Shown here: piece by piece, positions 1 through 12,930 of the stretch
Layout of the letters: each line of letters opens with the position of its first letter
Numbering within the stretch: position 1 is the stretch's first letter
Origin: Streptomyces sp. 8K308
Lineage (GTDB): Bacteria > Actinomycetota > Actinomycetes > Streptomycetales > Streptomycetaceae
DNA length: 45,736 nucleotides
Direction of reading: 5' to 3'
NCBI RefSeq assembly: GCF_004348315.1
Contig: NZ_SMKC01000014.1
Location: forward strand, 1 to 45,736
The notes under the pieces: model-generated
What the model saw: only the letters and a program-made list of their open reading frames with translations
The model's database searches: none
What the model was told of the DNA's origin: nothing
Program-made: the position numbers and the translations under genes

Positions 1-56
1 CACCAAGATCTACACCTATTAAGTCGTCGACAGCGTCAGATGTGTACAAGAGACAG
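1..56. other. Illumina/Nextera adapter (non-genomic)
   Basis: Bases 1-15 match the end of the P5 primer (CACCGAGATCTACAC) with one change at base 5. Bases 16-23 are CTATTAAG, an 8-base i5 index. Bases 24-56 match the Nextera read-1 transposase adapter, ending in AAGAGACAG, with changes at bases 30 and 47. Genomic sequence begins at about base 57. Reading frames that cross this region carry adapter peptides such as MCTRD or MYKRQ at their ends and must be trimmed. Confidence 0.96.
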
Positions 57-90
57 CCCCCGCCCCCTGAACTCCTGGAGTCAGCGCACC

Positions 91-1602
91 ATGCTCGTCT
101 TCATAGCGCGGCGGCTCTTCGTCTCGATCTGGGTGTTCCTCGCGTCCTCGGTCATCGTCTTCTTCCTCTCCACACAGGTCAGGGACCCGCTGGCGGAGGC
201 CAGGGCGCTGCCCGACAGTGCCCGCGAGAACGCGATCGCCGAGATCACCGAGCGCATGAACCTGGACGACCCGATCCTCGTCCGCTACCTCAGCTGGTTG
301 GGCGACGCCCTGACCGGCGACCTCGGCACCAACCGGCAGGGCCAGAGCGTCAACAGCATGCTGGAGACGGCCTTCTCGGCCACCCTGCAGCTGATCATCG
401 GCGCCACCGTGCTCTCCATCGTGGTCGGCATCTCCATCGGCGTCATCTCGGCGCTCCGCCAGTACACGGCGCTCGACCAGACCGTCACCTTCGTCGCGTT
501 CATCTGCTTCTCGTTGCCGCTCTTCTGGGTGGGCACGCTGCTCAAGCAGTTCCTCGCCATCGACTTCAACGACTGGCTGGCCGACCCCGAGATCTCCCCG
601 CTCTTCATGGGCGGCATCTCCCTGCTCACCGGCTTGTTCTGCGGGTCCGTCGTGATCGGCGACCGCCGCACCCGACTCGTCGCCTTCGCCTCGAGCACCG
701 CCGCCATGGCCGTGCTGCTCGCCGTGCTCTCGGCCACCGAGTGGTTCGCCGACCCGGGACTCGGGCCCGTCGTCGTGGCCATCACCGCCGTCGCCGGCGC
801 CATCGGCTTCACCACCCTGGTGAGCGGCCTGGAGTGGCAACCGCCGCTGCGCGCGGCCCTGGTCGCGGCCGCCATCGGCATCGTCGCCTACTTCGCCCTC
901 GACCCGGTGCTGGACGATCCACAGCTGGCGACGATCATCGGCCTCGCGCTGCTGACGGCCGCCGTCTGCTTCGGCATCGGCTGGTACCTGGGCGGCGACC
1001 TCTACCGCCGCAACGCCATCCCCGCGACCGTCCTCACCGGCCTCTTCACCGGCGCCGTCATCTTCACCGACCGGATGCTCCAGTCGTTCGCCGACTACAG
1101 CGAGTCGGTCGGCGGCCGCCCCGTCTCCACGGTGGGCTCCGAGACCCCCAACTACGAGGGCACCTTCTGGGAGAGCGGCCTCGACTCGTTCGGCCACCTG
1201 GCACTGCCCACCCTGGCGCTGGTGCTCATCTCCCTCGCCACCTACACCCGTTACACCCGGGCCAGCATGCTCGAGGTGATGAACCAGGACTACGTGCGCA
1301 CCGGCCGCGCCAAGGGCCTGAGCGAGCGGGCCGTGGTCACCCGGCACGTGCTGCGCAACGGCCTGATCCCGATCACGACGCTGATCGCCTACGACATCGG
1401 CACCATCGTCGGCGGCGCCGTGGTCACCGAGCAGGTCTTCGGCTGGTCGGCGATGGGCAGCCTGCTGTTCACCGGCATCGAACAGGGCGACCCCATGCCG
1501 ATCATGGCCTTCTTCGTGGTGTCAGGCGGCGCGATCGTGGTCTTCAACATGGTCGCGGACATCGCCTACGCCTTCCTCGACCCCCGCATCCGCCTGTCCT
1601 GA
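91..1602 (+). CDS. ABC transporter permease, DppB/OppB type, with large membrane insertion
   Basis: Inner-membrane permease of a peptide/nickel-type importer, 503 residues. The N-terminus (LVFIARRLF) and the C-terminal EAA loop (YVRTGRAKGLSERAVV, then VTEQVFGW) are typical of the BPD permease family. Usual family length is about 310-340. The extra ~170 residues (about 165-340) add several hydrophobic segments between the conserved N-terminal half and the EAA half. I chose the ATG at 91 because GGAG lies about 10 bases upstream; longer reading frames start inside the adapter. It is first in a run of four genes with the second permease and two ATPases. The solute-binding protein is absent and probably lies beyond the left edge. 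The substrate cannot be read from sequence. Confidence 0.92.
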   Translation: MLVFIARRLFVSIWVFLASSVIVFFLSTQVRDPLAEARALPDSARENAIAEITERMNLDDPILVRYLSWLGDALTGDLGTNRQGQSVNSMLETAFSATLQLIIGATVLSIVVGISIGVISALRQYTALDQTVTFVAFICFSLPLFWVGTLLKQFLAIDFNDWLADPEISPLFMGGISLLTGLFCGSVVIGDRRTRLVAFASSTAAMAVLLAVLSATEWFADPGLGPVVVAITAVAGAIGFTTLVSGLEWQPPLRAALVAAAIGIVAYFALDPVLDDPQLATIIGLALLTAAVCFGIGWYLGGDLYRRNAIPATVLTGLFTGAVIFTDRMLQSFADYSESVGGRPVSTVGSETPNYEGTFWESGLDSFGHLALPTLALVLISLATYTRYTRASMLEVMNQDYVRTGRAKGLSERAVVTRHVLRNGLIPITTLIAYDIGTIVGGAVVTEQVFGWSAMGSLLFTGIEQGDPMPIMAFFVVSGGAIVVFNMVADIAYAFLDPRIRLS

Positions 1603-1623
1603 AGCCCTAAGGAGGGAAAGGCC

Positions 1624-2634
1624 ATGACGCAGAACGCGCAGCCGGCCGGGGCGGCGAAGACCCCGGCGGCCCCCGCCGCGGCCAAGGACGCCGCGGCCCA
1701 GGGAATGTCCATCGTCGCCCGCTCCCAGGGCCAGTTGGTCAGGCGCCGGTTCTTCCGGCACCGCGGCGCCCTGGCGGGCATGATCCTGTTCTTCATCGTG
1801 GTGGCGATCGCCGTCACCTCGATCGGCGCCGGGCCGATCCCCGGCTGGTGGGACAAGGACCCCACGGCCACCGGCCAGGTGGTCGACGCGGGCCGGCCCA
1901 CCCTGTCCGTGGTCCCCGAGTTCCTCGGCGGCGGCGGGCTCCGCCTGGGCGAACACCCCTTCGGCCAGGACAACATCGGCCGCGACTACTTCGCGCTCAC
2001 CATGCGCGGCACCCAGATCTCGCTGGTGATCGCGCTGATCACCGGCCTGGTGGCCACCCTCGTCGGCACCCTGATCGGCGCCGTGGCCGGCTACTTCCGC
2101 GGCTGGGCCGAGTCGGTGCTGATGCGGATCACCGACGTGGTGATCGCCATCCCGACCTTGCTGATCGCGGGGCTGATCGGCGTCATCGTCGCCGGCCGGG
2201 GCATCGTCATCTTCGCGGTCTTCCTCGGCCTGTGCCTGTGGACGCAGATCGCCCGACTGGTGCGCGGCGAGGTGCTGTCGCTGCGTGAGAAGGAGTACGT
2301 GGAGGCGGCGCGCTCGGTCGGCACCCGCTCCCGGCGGATCATCTTCAAGCACATCCTGCCCAACACCATGGGCGTGATCATCGTCTCGGCGACGCTGATG
2401 ATCGCCAGCGCGGTGCTCACCGAGACCGCGCTTTCCTTCCTGGGGCTCGGCGTGCAGGCGCCCGACACCTCGCTCGGCCGGCTGATCAGCGACTACCGCA
2501 CGGCGCTGACCGTGCGCCCCTGGCTCTTCTACTGGCCGGGCGCCTTCATCATCGCCATCGCCCTGTCGATCAACTTCATCGGCGACGGCCTGCGCGACGC
2601 CTTCGACCCCCGACAGACCCGGGTGCGTGACTGA
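1624..2634 (+). CDS. ABC transporter permease, DppC/OppC type
   Basis: Second membrane subunit of the peptide-type importer, 336 residues. A cytoplasmic Ala/Pro-rich N-tail leads into the OppC_N segment (RRFFRHRGALAGMILF), then the BPD transmembrane domain with the conserved GQDNIGRDYF region near residues 113-122 and the EAA motif YVEAARSVGTRSRRII. The C-terminus, GDGLRDAFDPR, is the usual ending of this family. A strong AAGGAGG ribosome site precedes the ATG, 21 bases after the previous stop. Its stop overlaps the next start by one base (TGATG), so it is translationally coupled to the ATPase genes. Length is normal. Confidence 0.93.
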   Translation: MTQNAQPAGAAKTPAAPAAAKDAAAQGMSIVARSQGQLVRRRFFRHRGALAGMILFFIVVAIAVTSIGAGPIPGWWDKDPTATGQVVDAGRPTLSVVPEFLGGGGLRLGEHPFGQDNIGRDYFALTMRGTQISLVIALITGLVATLVGTLIGAVAGYFRGWAESVLMRITDVVIAIPTLLIAGLIGVIVAGRGIVIFAVFLGLCLWTQIARLVRGEVLSLREKEYVEAARSVGTRSRRIIFKHILPNTMGVIIVSATLMIASAVLTETALSFLGLGVQAPDTSLGRLISDYRTALTVRPWLFYWPGAFIIAIALSINFIGDGLRDAFDPRQTRVRD

Positions 2635-3781
2635 TGTCTTCCCTTACCCCACCTGTGACCCCGTCCGAGCCCGCCGGACCACCGACCGAGGCCGCCGTGA
2701 CCGAGGCGGCCGAGGAGGTCCACGCGGCCAGGACGCTGGCCGACTCGCGGCCGCCTTCGGACGAGGAGATCCTCACCGTCGAGAACCTGACGGTCGAGTT
2801 CCCGACCGACGACGGCGTGGTCCGGGCCGTGCGCGGCGTCAGCTACACCCTGCACGCCCGCGAGGTGCTGGGCATCGTGGGCGAGTCGGGCTCCGGCAAG
2901 TCGGTCTCGTCGATGGCCGTGATGGGCCTGCTGCCGAAGAACGCGCGGATCCGCGGCAGCATCCGCTACCGCGGCCAGGATCTGCTGACGCTGCGCCCCC
3001 AGGAGCAGCGCTCGCTGCGGGGCCGGAAGATCGCGATGATCTTCCAGGACCCGATGACCTCCCTCAACCCGGTCCGCACGGTCGGCGACCAGCTCGCCGA
3101 GGCCGTGCTCGCACACCACCTGGTGCCGCGCAAGCGGGCGCTCGCCCGGGCGAGGGAGATGCTCGACCTGGTCGGCATCCCGCAGGCCGACAAGCGGCTG
3201 CGGTCCTACCCGCACGAGTTCTCCGGCGGCATGCGGCAGCGCGTGATGATCGCGATGGCGATCATCAACGACCCGGACGTGATCATCGCGGACGAGCCCA
3301 CCACGGCCCTCGACGTCACCGTTCAGGCGCAGATCCTGGAGAAGCTGCTCGAGGTCAAGGACGAGGTCAACGCGGCGATCCTGATGATCACCCACGACCT
3401 GGGCGTGATCGCGGGCATGGCGCACCGCACCCTGGTGATGTACGCCGGCAAGCCGGTGGAGATCGGCGAGACCGACCAGGTCTTCTACGAGCCCCGGATG
3501 CCGTACACCGCGGGCCTGCTCGGCTCCATCCCCTCCCTGGAGGGCGAGCGGGACTCCCGGCTGCGGCCGATCGGCGGCACCCCGCCCTCGCTGATCCACC
3601 TGCCGCCCGGCTGCCCGTTCTCGCCGCGCTGCCCGCTGGCGACGGACGAGTGCCTGGCGAGCGAGCCTGAGCTCGCCGCGGTGAGCGAGGGTCACTCGGC
3701 CGCCTGCCACCACAGCGACACCCTGGCCGAGGCCGAGGACGCCACCGCGTTCTTCCGCACGACCGGCCCCGAGGAGGCCTG

Positions 3782-3782
<1 letters not shown>
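2634..3782 (+). CDS. ABC transporter ATP-binding protein, DppD/OppD type
   Basis: First ATPase of the importer, 382 residues. The N-terminal ~45 residues are a Pro/Ala/Glu-rich extension before the ABC domain. Walker A GESGSGKS is at about residues 83-90, the signature is FSGGMRQR, Walker B is DVIIADEP and the H-loop is MITHDLG. The C-terminal oligopeptide-transporter extension has the Cys-spaced stretch [14 protein letters not shown]. Such C-termini often bind an iron-sulfur cluster in related proteins, but this is inferred from the family. It overlaps its neighbours by one base at each end. Confidence 0.94.
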
Positions 3783-4813
<1,031 letters not shown>

Positions 4814-4828
4814 CGGCGGGGTTCTCAG

Positions 4829-4862
4829 CCCACCCACCGGCCCTCCGGGGGCGGTGGGTGGG
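4829..4862. terminator. Bidirectional intrinsic terminator hairpin
   Basis: A perfect 11-bp stem (CCCACCCACCG at 4829-4839 pairing with 4852-4862) with a 12-base GC-rich loop lies between two converging operons. It has no T-tract, as is common in high-GC actinomycetes. Confidence 0.8.
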
Positions 4863-4871
4863 CGGAGCCCG

Positions 4872-5174
4872 TCAGGCGTCGTCGGCCAGCAGCTCGTCGA
4901 TCCGCCGCACCTTCGACGTCAGGCCGTCGGTGACGCCGTCCCGCACGTCCGCCTTGAGGACCAGGCTGACGCGGCTCACGCCCCGCGCCCGCACCGCCTC
5001 GACGGCGGCCTTCACCACCGCCATCACCTCGTCCCACTCGCCCTCGATCGAGGTGAACATCGCGTCGGTCCGGTGCGGCAGCCCGCTCTCCCTGACCACC
5101 CGCACCGCCGCCGCGACGTCCTCCCCGACGTCCTCAGCCGAGCCGATCGGCGTCACCGAGAACGCGACGATCAC
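4872..5174 (-). CDS. MTH1187/YkoF-type thiamine-binding family protein
   Basis: A small 100-residue protein starting [17 protein letters not shown], the conserved start of the thiamine-binding (formerly DUF77) family with a ferredoxin-like fold. Later conserved parts are a run of about 20 residues ending in [10 protein letters not shown] and a C-terminal helix rich in acidic residues. I chose the GTG at 5174, which forms a GTGA overlap with the stop of the upstream gene. A longer frame adds only an Arg-rich tail that is the shadow of that gene's acidic end. It is the last gene of the clpB unit. A role in thiamine or pyrimidine carriage is the family expectation only. Confidence 0.85.
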   Translation of the reverse strand: MIVAFSVTPIGSAEDVGEDVAAAVRVVRESGLPHRTDAMFTSIEGEWDEVMAVVKAAVEAVRARGVSRVSLVLKADVRDGVTDGLTSKVRRIDELLADDA

Positions 5175-5767
5175 GCGCCATCGCCTCCGGCGCCGCCCTC
5201 GTCCCCGTCGCCCTTGTCGTCGTCGCCGTCGTTCGACTCGGCGTCCTTCTCCAGGCCGAGCCGCTCGACCAGCCACCGGTCGAACTCGACCGAGGCCCGC
5301 ACCCAGCTGACCAGGCTCGCCACGAAGTGGTCGAAGCCCACCCCGGCGCCGATCAGCATCTGCACCTCACCGATCAGCCGGACCGAGCCGTCGTCGTTGG
5401 TGTGCGTGTACACCTTGGGCCACAGCGTGGTGTGGTTCCACTCGTCGACGCTCTCCAGCAGCCGCGGCTTGTCGTCGATGGTGTGCGGCCGGTCGTAGAA
5501 GGTCCGCACCGACAGGATCCGCTGCTGCTTCTCGCCCCGGAAGAGGAAGTAGGTGCGGAAGTCCTTCCAGGGCGCCACCAGGTCGCCCTGCTTGTCCTCC
5601 ACGTACTTCAGCTTCATCCGGTCGAGCAGTTGCTTGATCAGGTCCTGGTTCGGCATGATCGGCCCCGCCGGCTTGCGCGCCTGCTGCGGCTGGCCGCCGG
5701 ACTGGTCGCCGGACTGGCGGCCGGGCTGGCCCCCGAAGTTCGGGATTGCGGACGGGTCGACAGACAC
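5171..5767 (-). CDS. YbjN domain-containing protein (secretion-chaperone-like fold)
   Basis: A protein of about 198 residues. A Pro/Gln/Gly-rich N-terminus ([13 protein letters not shown]) leads into a YbjN-type core (residues ~45-170, with [15 protein letters not shown] and [12 protein letters not shown]), and ends in a highly acidic Asp/Gly tail. I prefer the GTG at 5767, which has GAAGGG about 9 bases upstream and begins at the conserved SVDPS. An ATG at 5806 would add 13 residues. It lies just after clpB and overlaps the next gene by 4 bases, so it is probably co-transcribed with clpB. YbjN folds resemble type III secretion chaperones; its function here is unknown. Confidence 0.82.
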   Translation of the reverse strand: MSVDPSAIPNFGGQPGRQSGDQSGGQPQQARKPAGPIMPNQDLIKQLLDRMKLKYVEDKQGDLVAPWKDFRTYFLFRGEKQQRILSVRTFYDRPHTIDDKPRLLESVDEWNHTTLWPKVYTHTNDDGSVRLIGEVQMLIGAGVGFDHFVASLVSWVRASVEFDRWLVERLGLEKDAESNDGDDDKGDGDEGGAGGDGA

Positions 5768-5815
5768 GGGATAAGTCCCTTCATACGGTTTCGAGGGCCT
5801 TCCCATCCTCTCCCA

Positions 5816-8410
<2,595 letters not shown>

Positions 8411-8455
8411 TTCCCGGCGCTCCTCCCTGTAGCTGCTATCAGCTGCGTGCGATAA

Positions 8456-8476
8456 GTTGAGTCTAGCTCACTCAAG
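8456..8476 (-). promoter_or_regulatory. HAIR operator (HspR site) upstream of clpB
   Basis: GTTGAGT-N7-ACTCAAG, a near-perfect match to the HspR inverted repeat CTTGAGT-N7-ACTCAAG. It lies between clpB and the divergent Uma2-like gene, so it could affect either, but clpB is the known type of target. Confidence 0.9.
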
Positions 8477-8588
8477 TAGCGATACGCACACCCCTTCGCC
8501 TGTCCCCTTACGGGTGAAAAGGACCACCGTGGCTCCCGGCCCCGGCGGTCGCGCGAAACGCTGGCAGCCGGCAAGGAGAGGAGGCACC

Positions 8589-9185
8589 ATGACGGTCATG
8601 GCCGCCCATGAGCAAGCGTCCGCGAAGCGGGCGGAGCGCGACGATCTCCTCCAGGCATTCCTGACCCTGCACACCCCGGACGGATACAGGGCCGAGCTCA
8701 TCGAGGGGGAGATCGTCGTGAGCCCGCCGCCGTACGGCCACCACGAACACGTGATCGCTCGGATCATCCGTCAGATCCACAAGCACTCACGACAGGAAAT
8801 GTTGTGCTCGGGGCACAAAGGGCTCGTCCTGCCCGGAATCGGCGGCCTCTTTCCTCCGAACCACGTCATTCCCGACCTCACGGTCGTCCCGGAGGAGCCG
8901 GGGGTGTTCAAGGGCGCACCGCCCTGGATGGAGGCCGAGGGCGTCGCCCTGGTCGTCGAGGTGACCAGCAGCAAGCCCGACCGAGACCGGATCGACAAAC
9001 GTCGGGCGTACGCCCAGGCTGGTATCCCGCTCTATCTTCTGGTGGACCGCGACCAGGAGACCGTCACACTGTTCGGCAGGCCGGAGCGGGACGACTACGC
9101 GAAGGTCGTCCCCGCGGCCTTCGGCAGGAGCGTCCCCCTGCCCGACCCCTTCGGTTTCGAGCTCGACACCGGCGACTTCCTCTGA
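8589..9185 (+). CDS. Uma2 family (DUF820) restriction-endonuclease-fold protein
   Basis: 198 residues with the PD-(D/E)XK pattern of the Uma2 family. PDLTVVPEEP (about residue 98) gives the acidic residue, EVTSSKPDRDR (about residue 124) follows, and the KRRAYAQAGIPLYLLVD block completes the core. The start is the ATG at 8589, preceded by GGAGAGGAGG; a longer frame from 8457 would begin inside the HAIR operator and is unlikely. These genes are very numerous in Streptomyces and cyanobacteria, and their biological role is unsettled. It diverges from clpB and has no partner gene. Confidence 0.88.
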   Translation: MTVMAAHEQASAKRAERDDLLQAFLTLHTPDGYRAELIEGEIVVSPPPYGHHEHVIARIIRQIHKHSRQEMLCSGHKGLVLPGIGGLFPPNHVIPDLTVVPEEPGVFKGAPPWMEAEGVALVVEVTSSKPDRDRIDKRRAYAQAGIPLYLLVDRDQETVTLFGRPERDDYAKVVPAAFGRSVPLPDPFGFELDTGDFL

Positions 9186-9213
9186 CCGCCCGGCCCAGCC
9201 CTCTCCCTCGGTC

Positions 9214-9990
9214 TCAGTCGCCGGCGGCGGCGAACAGGCCCCGCGCCTCCTCGGGGAAGGGCCGGCCCACCACGCGCCCGTCGTCGCTGCCCACCGACAT
9301 CACGGCGACCACCGTCCCCGACTGGCCGTCCGCCGCGAAGTCCTGGATCCACGGCCCGCCGCTCGAACCGGCGGTCAGGTCGCAGCCGTCGAGCACCAGA
9401 CCGCCCACGTTGGGCTCCTGGGCCTCGTCGATCCCCAGCACGTCCGTGTCGCCCTCGCAGTACCGCAGCGACTCCCCGTCGTACGGCTCCGCCGCCGGAT
9501 AGCCGAGCACCGCGACCCACCGCCCCTCGGTCACCGGCTCGAACACCAGCCGGTTGGCGCCGTGCGCCTCCTGCACCGTCCGGCCGTCCTTCTCCTCCAG
9601 GGTGAGGAACGCGTAGTCGTGCGGCAGCACCTCTACCGTCTCCCGGGTGACGTCCCAGCCGTCCGGCGTGTGCCAGGAGGCGATCCGCCAGCCGTCCTCC
9701 CGGTAGCTGTCCCGCCCGTGGTCGTACCCGGGCACGAACCAGGCGTCGCGCGGCGGCTCCGGACTCTCCCTGCTGCGTACGCAGTGCGCCGCGGTGGCGA
9801 CCACGCTGCCGTTGGGCGCGTCCACGACGGCGCCCGAGCAGAGACCGAGCCGGCCGCCGCCCGCGTCCCAGATGATCTTTCCCACGGTGCCCACCGCGCC
9901 GCCGTCCCACGGCTCCGAGGCGACGGCGGGCGGCGCGAGGAGCCCGGCGATGGAGACCGCGGCGAGCGTCGGCAGCAGCGGAGATGTCAT
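9214..9990 (-). CDS. Secreted trypsin-like serine protease
   Basis: About 258 residues with a signal peptide (hydrophobic core LLPTLAAVSIAGLLAPPAVAS). The chymotrypsin-type triad is visible: His in ATAAHC, Asp in HDYAFLTL and Ser in GSSGGPW. Cys pairs (LCSG/AHC and LDGCDL) fit extracellular disulfides. I chose the ATG at 9990, with AGGG about 9 bases upstream; a GTG at 9996 is also possible. It is transcribed away from the amidase gene next door across a ~270-base divergent region. It is of the glutamyl-endopeptidase/trypsin-like extracellular type and its specificity cannot be assigned. Confidence 0.85.
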   Translation of the reverse strand: MTSPLLPTLAAVSIAGLLAPPAVASEPWDGGAVGTVGKIIWDAGGGRLGLCSGAVVDAPNGSVVATAAHCVRSRESPEPPRDAWFVPGYDHGRDSYREDGWRIASWHTPDGWDVTRETVEVLPHDYAFLTLEEKDGRTVQEAHGANRLVFEPVTEGRWVAVLGYPAAEPYDGESLRYCEGDTDVLGIDEAQEPNVGGLVLDGCDLTAGSSGGPWIQDFAADGQSGTVVAVMSVGSDDGRVVGRPFPEEARGLFAAAGD

Positions 9991-10257
9991 AGGCACACCC
10001 TGGGATCACGCACCGGGCATGTCCAGCCGCCGTCAGCCGATCGAGTGGTGGAACGGAGCCCGCGCCCACGGCAAAGATCGGGCAAAGCCACCACTCCGCC
10101 AGCGGTGTGGACCACTGCCGCGCCGCAGGCGGCACACCCGCCGCCCGGAAACCGCGTCCGGCCCATCCTCGCAGGCAACTTCCCTGTTTCTCGGGCGCAT
10201 TGACGGCGCTTTCCGGTACCACGAGCATGCCCGTGCCCACTACCACCGGAGGCCGCC

Positions 10258-12240
10258 GTGCGAGGAAGAGCACCCCGAGCCCGCGCGATCGCCGTCGCCG
10301 CCACCGCGGCCACGGCCGTCGCCCTGCCGCTGCTGTTGACCGGCCCACCCGCCACCGCCGACTCCGACGACACCGCGCTGCAGGCCGCGTTCGCCGAGGC
10401 CGCCGACCGGTACGGCGTGCCGGAGAGCGTGCTGCTCGCCGTCTCCTACCTGGAGTCACGCTGGGACGGCCACGACGGGGCCGCCAGCGTCACCGGCGGC
10501 TACGGCCCCATGCACCTCACGGACGCGGCCACCGCGCTGGCCGAGTCCACCGCGCGCGGCCACCACGCCGAGGGGGCCGAGGACCCGCGCGGCGACGACT
10601 CCCGCCCCCTGCCGGCCGCCAACCGGGCCGACGCCGGCACCAACCCCGGCGCCCACGTCGAGGTCGACGCGGTCCAGGCCGCGGCACGCACCCTGCCGCA
10701 CGCCGCCGAGCTCACCGGCACCCCCGCCGAGGAGCTGCGCACCAGCGAGGCCGCCAACGTCGCGGGCGGCGCCGCGCTGCTCGCCGACGCCCAACGCGCG
10801 CTCGGCGCACCGGCGAGCGACGACCCCGCCGACTGGTACGGCGCCGTCGCCGCCTACGCCGGCGCCGAGACCCGGGAGGCCGCCGAGGTCTTCGCCGACG
10901 ACGTCTACGACGTGCTCGCCACGGGCGTCAGCCGCGTCACCGACAGCGGCCAGCGCGTGACCCTCGCACCCGTCACGGTCACCCCCGACACCGCCGTCGC
11001 CGACGCGCTCGGCCTGCCGAGCGGCGGCCGCGACCCCGAGGTGGAGTGCCCACGGACGGTCGCCTGCGACTGGATCCCCGCCCCCTACCAGGACCTGGGC
11101 GACGGCGACTACGGCAACCACGACATCGCCGACCGGCCCGACTCACAGGACGTCGACTACCTCGTCATCCACGACACCGAGGCCACCTGGGACACCACCC
11201 TGGACCTGGTGCAGGACCCCACGTACGTCTCCTGGCACTACAGCCTGCGCTCCTCCGACGGCCAGATCGCCCAGCACCTACGCACCAAGGACGTCGGCTG
11301 GCACGCCGGGAACTGGTATGTCAACGCCAAGTCGATCGGCCTCGAACACGAGGGCTTCCTCACCGACCCGGACGCCTGGTACACGGAGGCGATGTACCGC
11401 ACCTCGGCCCGCCTGGTGCGCTACCTCGCCCGCGCGTACGACATCCCGCTCGACCGGCAGCACATCATCGGCCACGACAACGTCCAGGGCCCGACCAACG
11501 CCAACGTCGCCGGCATGCACACCGACCCCGGTCCCTACTGGGACTGGTCGCACTACTTCGAGCTCCTCGGCGCCCCCTTCCACGCCACGGCGGGCCCGCG
11601 CGGCGGCCTGGTGACCATCGCCCCCGACTACGACACCAACACCACCGGCTACGTCAACTGCGGCTCGCCGGGCCAGCAGTGCCAGCCGCACGGCTCGGGC
11701 GCCGTCCGGCTGCACACCGCACCCCGGCACGACGCGCCGCTGGTCCGCGACATCGCCACCCACCCGGGCGACGGCGAGTCGTCGACCGGCGTGAACGACG
11801 TGGGGGCGCGCGCCTCGGCCGGCCAGACCTTCGCGGTCGCCGACCGCTCGGGCGACTGGACGGCCATCTGGTACCTGGGGCAGGAGGCGTGGTTCCACAA
11901 CCCGGCCGACGCGCCGACCGCCGTCAACGCCCGCGGCCTCGTCGTCACCGGCAGACCGGGCGCCACCACCATCCCGGTCTACGGCCGCGCCTATCCCGAG
12001 GCCGCCGCGTACCCGCCGGACGTTCCGGTCCAGTCCGTCGTGCCGCTCGCCTACGAGATCCCCGCCGACCAGGAGTACGCCGTGGGGCTGCGCACCGACA
12101 GCGAGTACTACCGGGCCGTCACCTTCGACCCGGCCGACCACCAGGTGGTGCGCGGCGAGGAGTACTACCAGATCCAACTCGGCCACCGGATCGGCTTCGT
12201 CCGCGCGACCGACGTCCGGCTCGGGTGGTCGGGGCGCTGA
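10258..12240 (+). CDS. Secreted N-acetylmuramoyl-L-alanine amidase with lytic-transglycosylase-like N-domain
   Basis: 660 residues. A signal peptide (to about residue 34, TATADS-like cleavage) is followed by a goose-lysozyme/SLT-like domain with the catalytic-type Glu in SYLESRW and GGYGPMHLT (residues ~40-110). An Amidase_2 zinc domain follows (about 300-440), with ligands suggested by VIHDTEATWD, IGHDNVQG and HTDPGPYWDW. The C-terminus (about 460-660) looks like two SH3-like binding repeats. The start is the GTG at 10258 with ACCGGAGG before it. Two cell-wall-cleaving folds on one chain suggest a cell-wall remodelling or lytic enzyme acting outside the cell. Confidence 0.88.
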   Translation: MRGRAPRARAIAVAATAATAVALPLLLTGPPATADSDDTALQAAFAEAADRYGVPESVLLAVSYLESRWDGHDGAASVTGGYGPMHLTDAATALAESTARGHHAEGAEDPRGDDSRPLPAANRADAGTNPGAHVEVDAVQAAARTLPHAAELTGTPAEELRTSEAANVAGGAALLADAQRALGAPASDDPADWYGAVAAYAGAETREAAEVFADDVYDVLATGVSRVTDSGQRVTLAPVTVTPDTAVADALGLPSGGRDPEVECPRTVACDWIPAPYQDLGDGDYGNHDIADRPDSQDVDYLVIHDTEATWDTTLDLVQDPTYVSWHYSLRSSDGQIAQHLRTKDVGWHAGNWYVNAKSIGLEHEGFLTDPDAWYTEAMYRTSARLVRYLARAYDIPLDRQHIIGHDNVQGPTNANVAGMHTDPGPYWDWSHYFELLGAPFHATAGPRGGLVTIAPDYDTNTTGYVNCGSPGQQCQPHGSGAVRLHTAPRHDAPLVRDIATHPGDGESSTGVNDVGARASAGQTFAVADRSGDWTAIWYLGQEAWFHNPADAPTAVNARGLVVTGRPGATTIPVYGRAYPEAAAYPPDVPVQSVVPLAYEIPADQEYAVGLRTDSEYYRAVTFDPADHQVVRGEEYYQIQLGHRIGFVRATDVRLGWSGR

Positions 12241-12279
12241 CCAACCCCGCGTGCGGCGGGGCTCGTTACGATGTGAACG

Positions 12280-12930
12280 ATGCCCCGCCGACCACTCGTC
12301 ATCGCCGCCGTGGCCGCTGCCCTGCTGGCCGCGCTCATGATCACCGTAGCGGCCAGGAACGGCTCGCCCTTCGCCATCGACTCCAGGCTGCACGACTGGG
12401 CGGTCGACCACCGCACCCCCGCCTGGACCACCACCTTCAAGGCGATCACCAGGACCGGCAGCGGCCCCCCGGCCATGCTCCTGGGCGCGCTCGCCGGCGC
12501 GCTGGCCCTCCCACGCCGGTGGTGGCTGGGCGCGGTGGTCGGCCTCGGCACCCTGCTGCTCGGCATGCTGTTCCGCTGGCTCCTGGTCAACTGGCTCGGT
12601 CGACCCCGCCCCCCGATGGCCGACTGGCTCACCCACCCGGACAACCCGTCGATGCCCTCCGGCCACGCCGGCACCTCCGGCATGATCGCCATCGGCTTCG
12701 CCGTCGTGCTGTCGCGCCACGCCCCCCGCGCCGTCGCGTATGCCATCCCCGCCGTCTGGCTCGTACTGGTCGGCGCCAGCCGGATCTACCTCGGCGTGCA
12801 CTGGGTGACCGACATCCTCGCGGGCTGGCTGTACGCCATCGCGTTCACCGCCCTGGTGCTCCCGCCGCTCGGCACCGCCCTGGCTAAGGTGCGCGGTTAT
12901 GACCCGAACGAGCGAGAGCGACAGCCATAG
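12280..12930 (+). CDS. PAP2-family membrane phosphatase
   Basis: 216 residues with about six membrane spans and the three PAP2 motifs: NWLGRPRPP (motif 1), MPSGHAGTSG (motif 2, catalytic His) and SRIYLGVHWVTDI (motif 3, nucleophile His). Such enzymes remove phosphate from undecaprenyl pyrophosphate or phosphatidate on the outer face of the membrane. A lipid-carrier recycling role suits the cell-wall genes around it but the substrate is not shown. It ends 32 bases inside the next gene. Confidence 0.92.
   Translation: MPRRPLVIAAVAAALLAALMITVAARNGSPFAIDSRLHDWAVDHRTPAWTTTFKAITRTGSGPPAMLLGALAGALALPRRWWLGAVVGLGTLLLGMLFRWLLVNWLGRPRPPMADWLTHPDNPSMPSGHAGTSGMIAIGFAVVLSRHAPRAVAYAIPAVWLVLVGASRIYLGVHWVTDILAGWLYAIAFTALVLPPLGTALAKVRGYDPNERERQP

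Noticed and set aside
40..1602. Permease start inside the adapter (MCTRD...)
   Set aside because: The extra residues come from the adapter; the genomic start with a ribosome site is at 91.
8457..8588. N-terminal extension of the Uma2 gene
   Set aside because: It would start within the HAIR operator, has no ribosome site, and the ATG at 8589 has a strong one.
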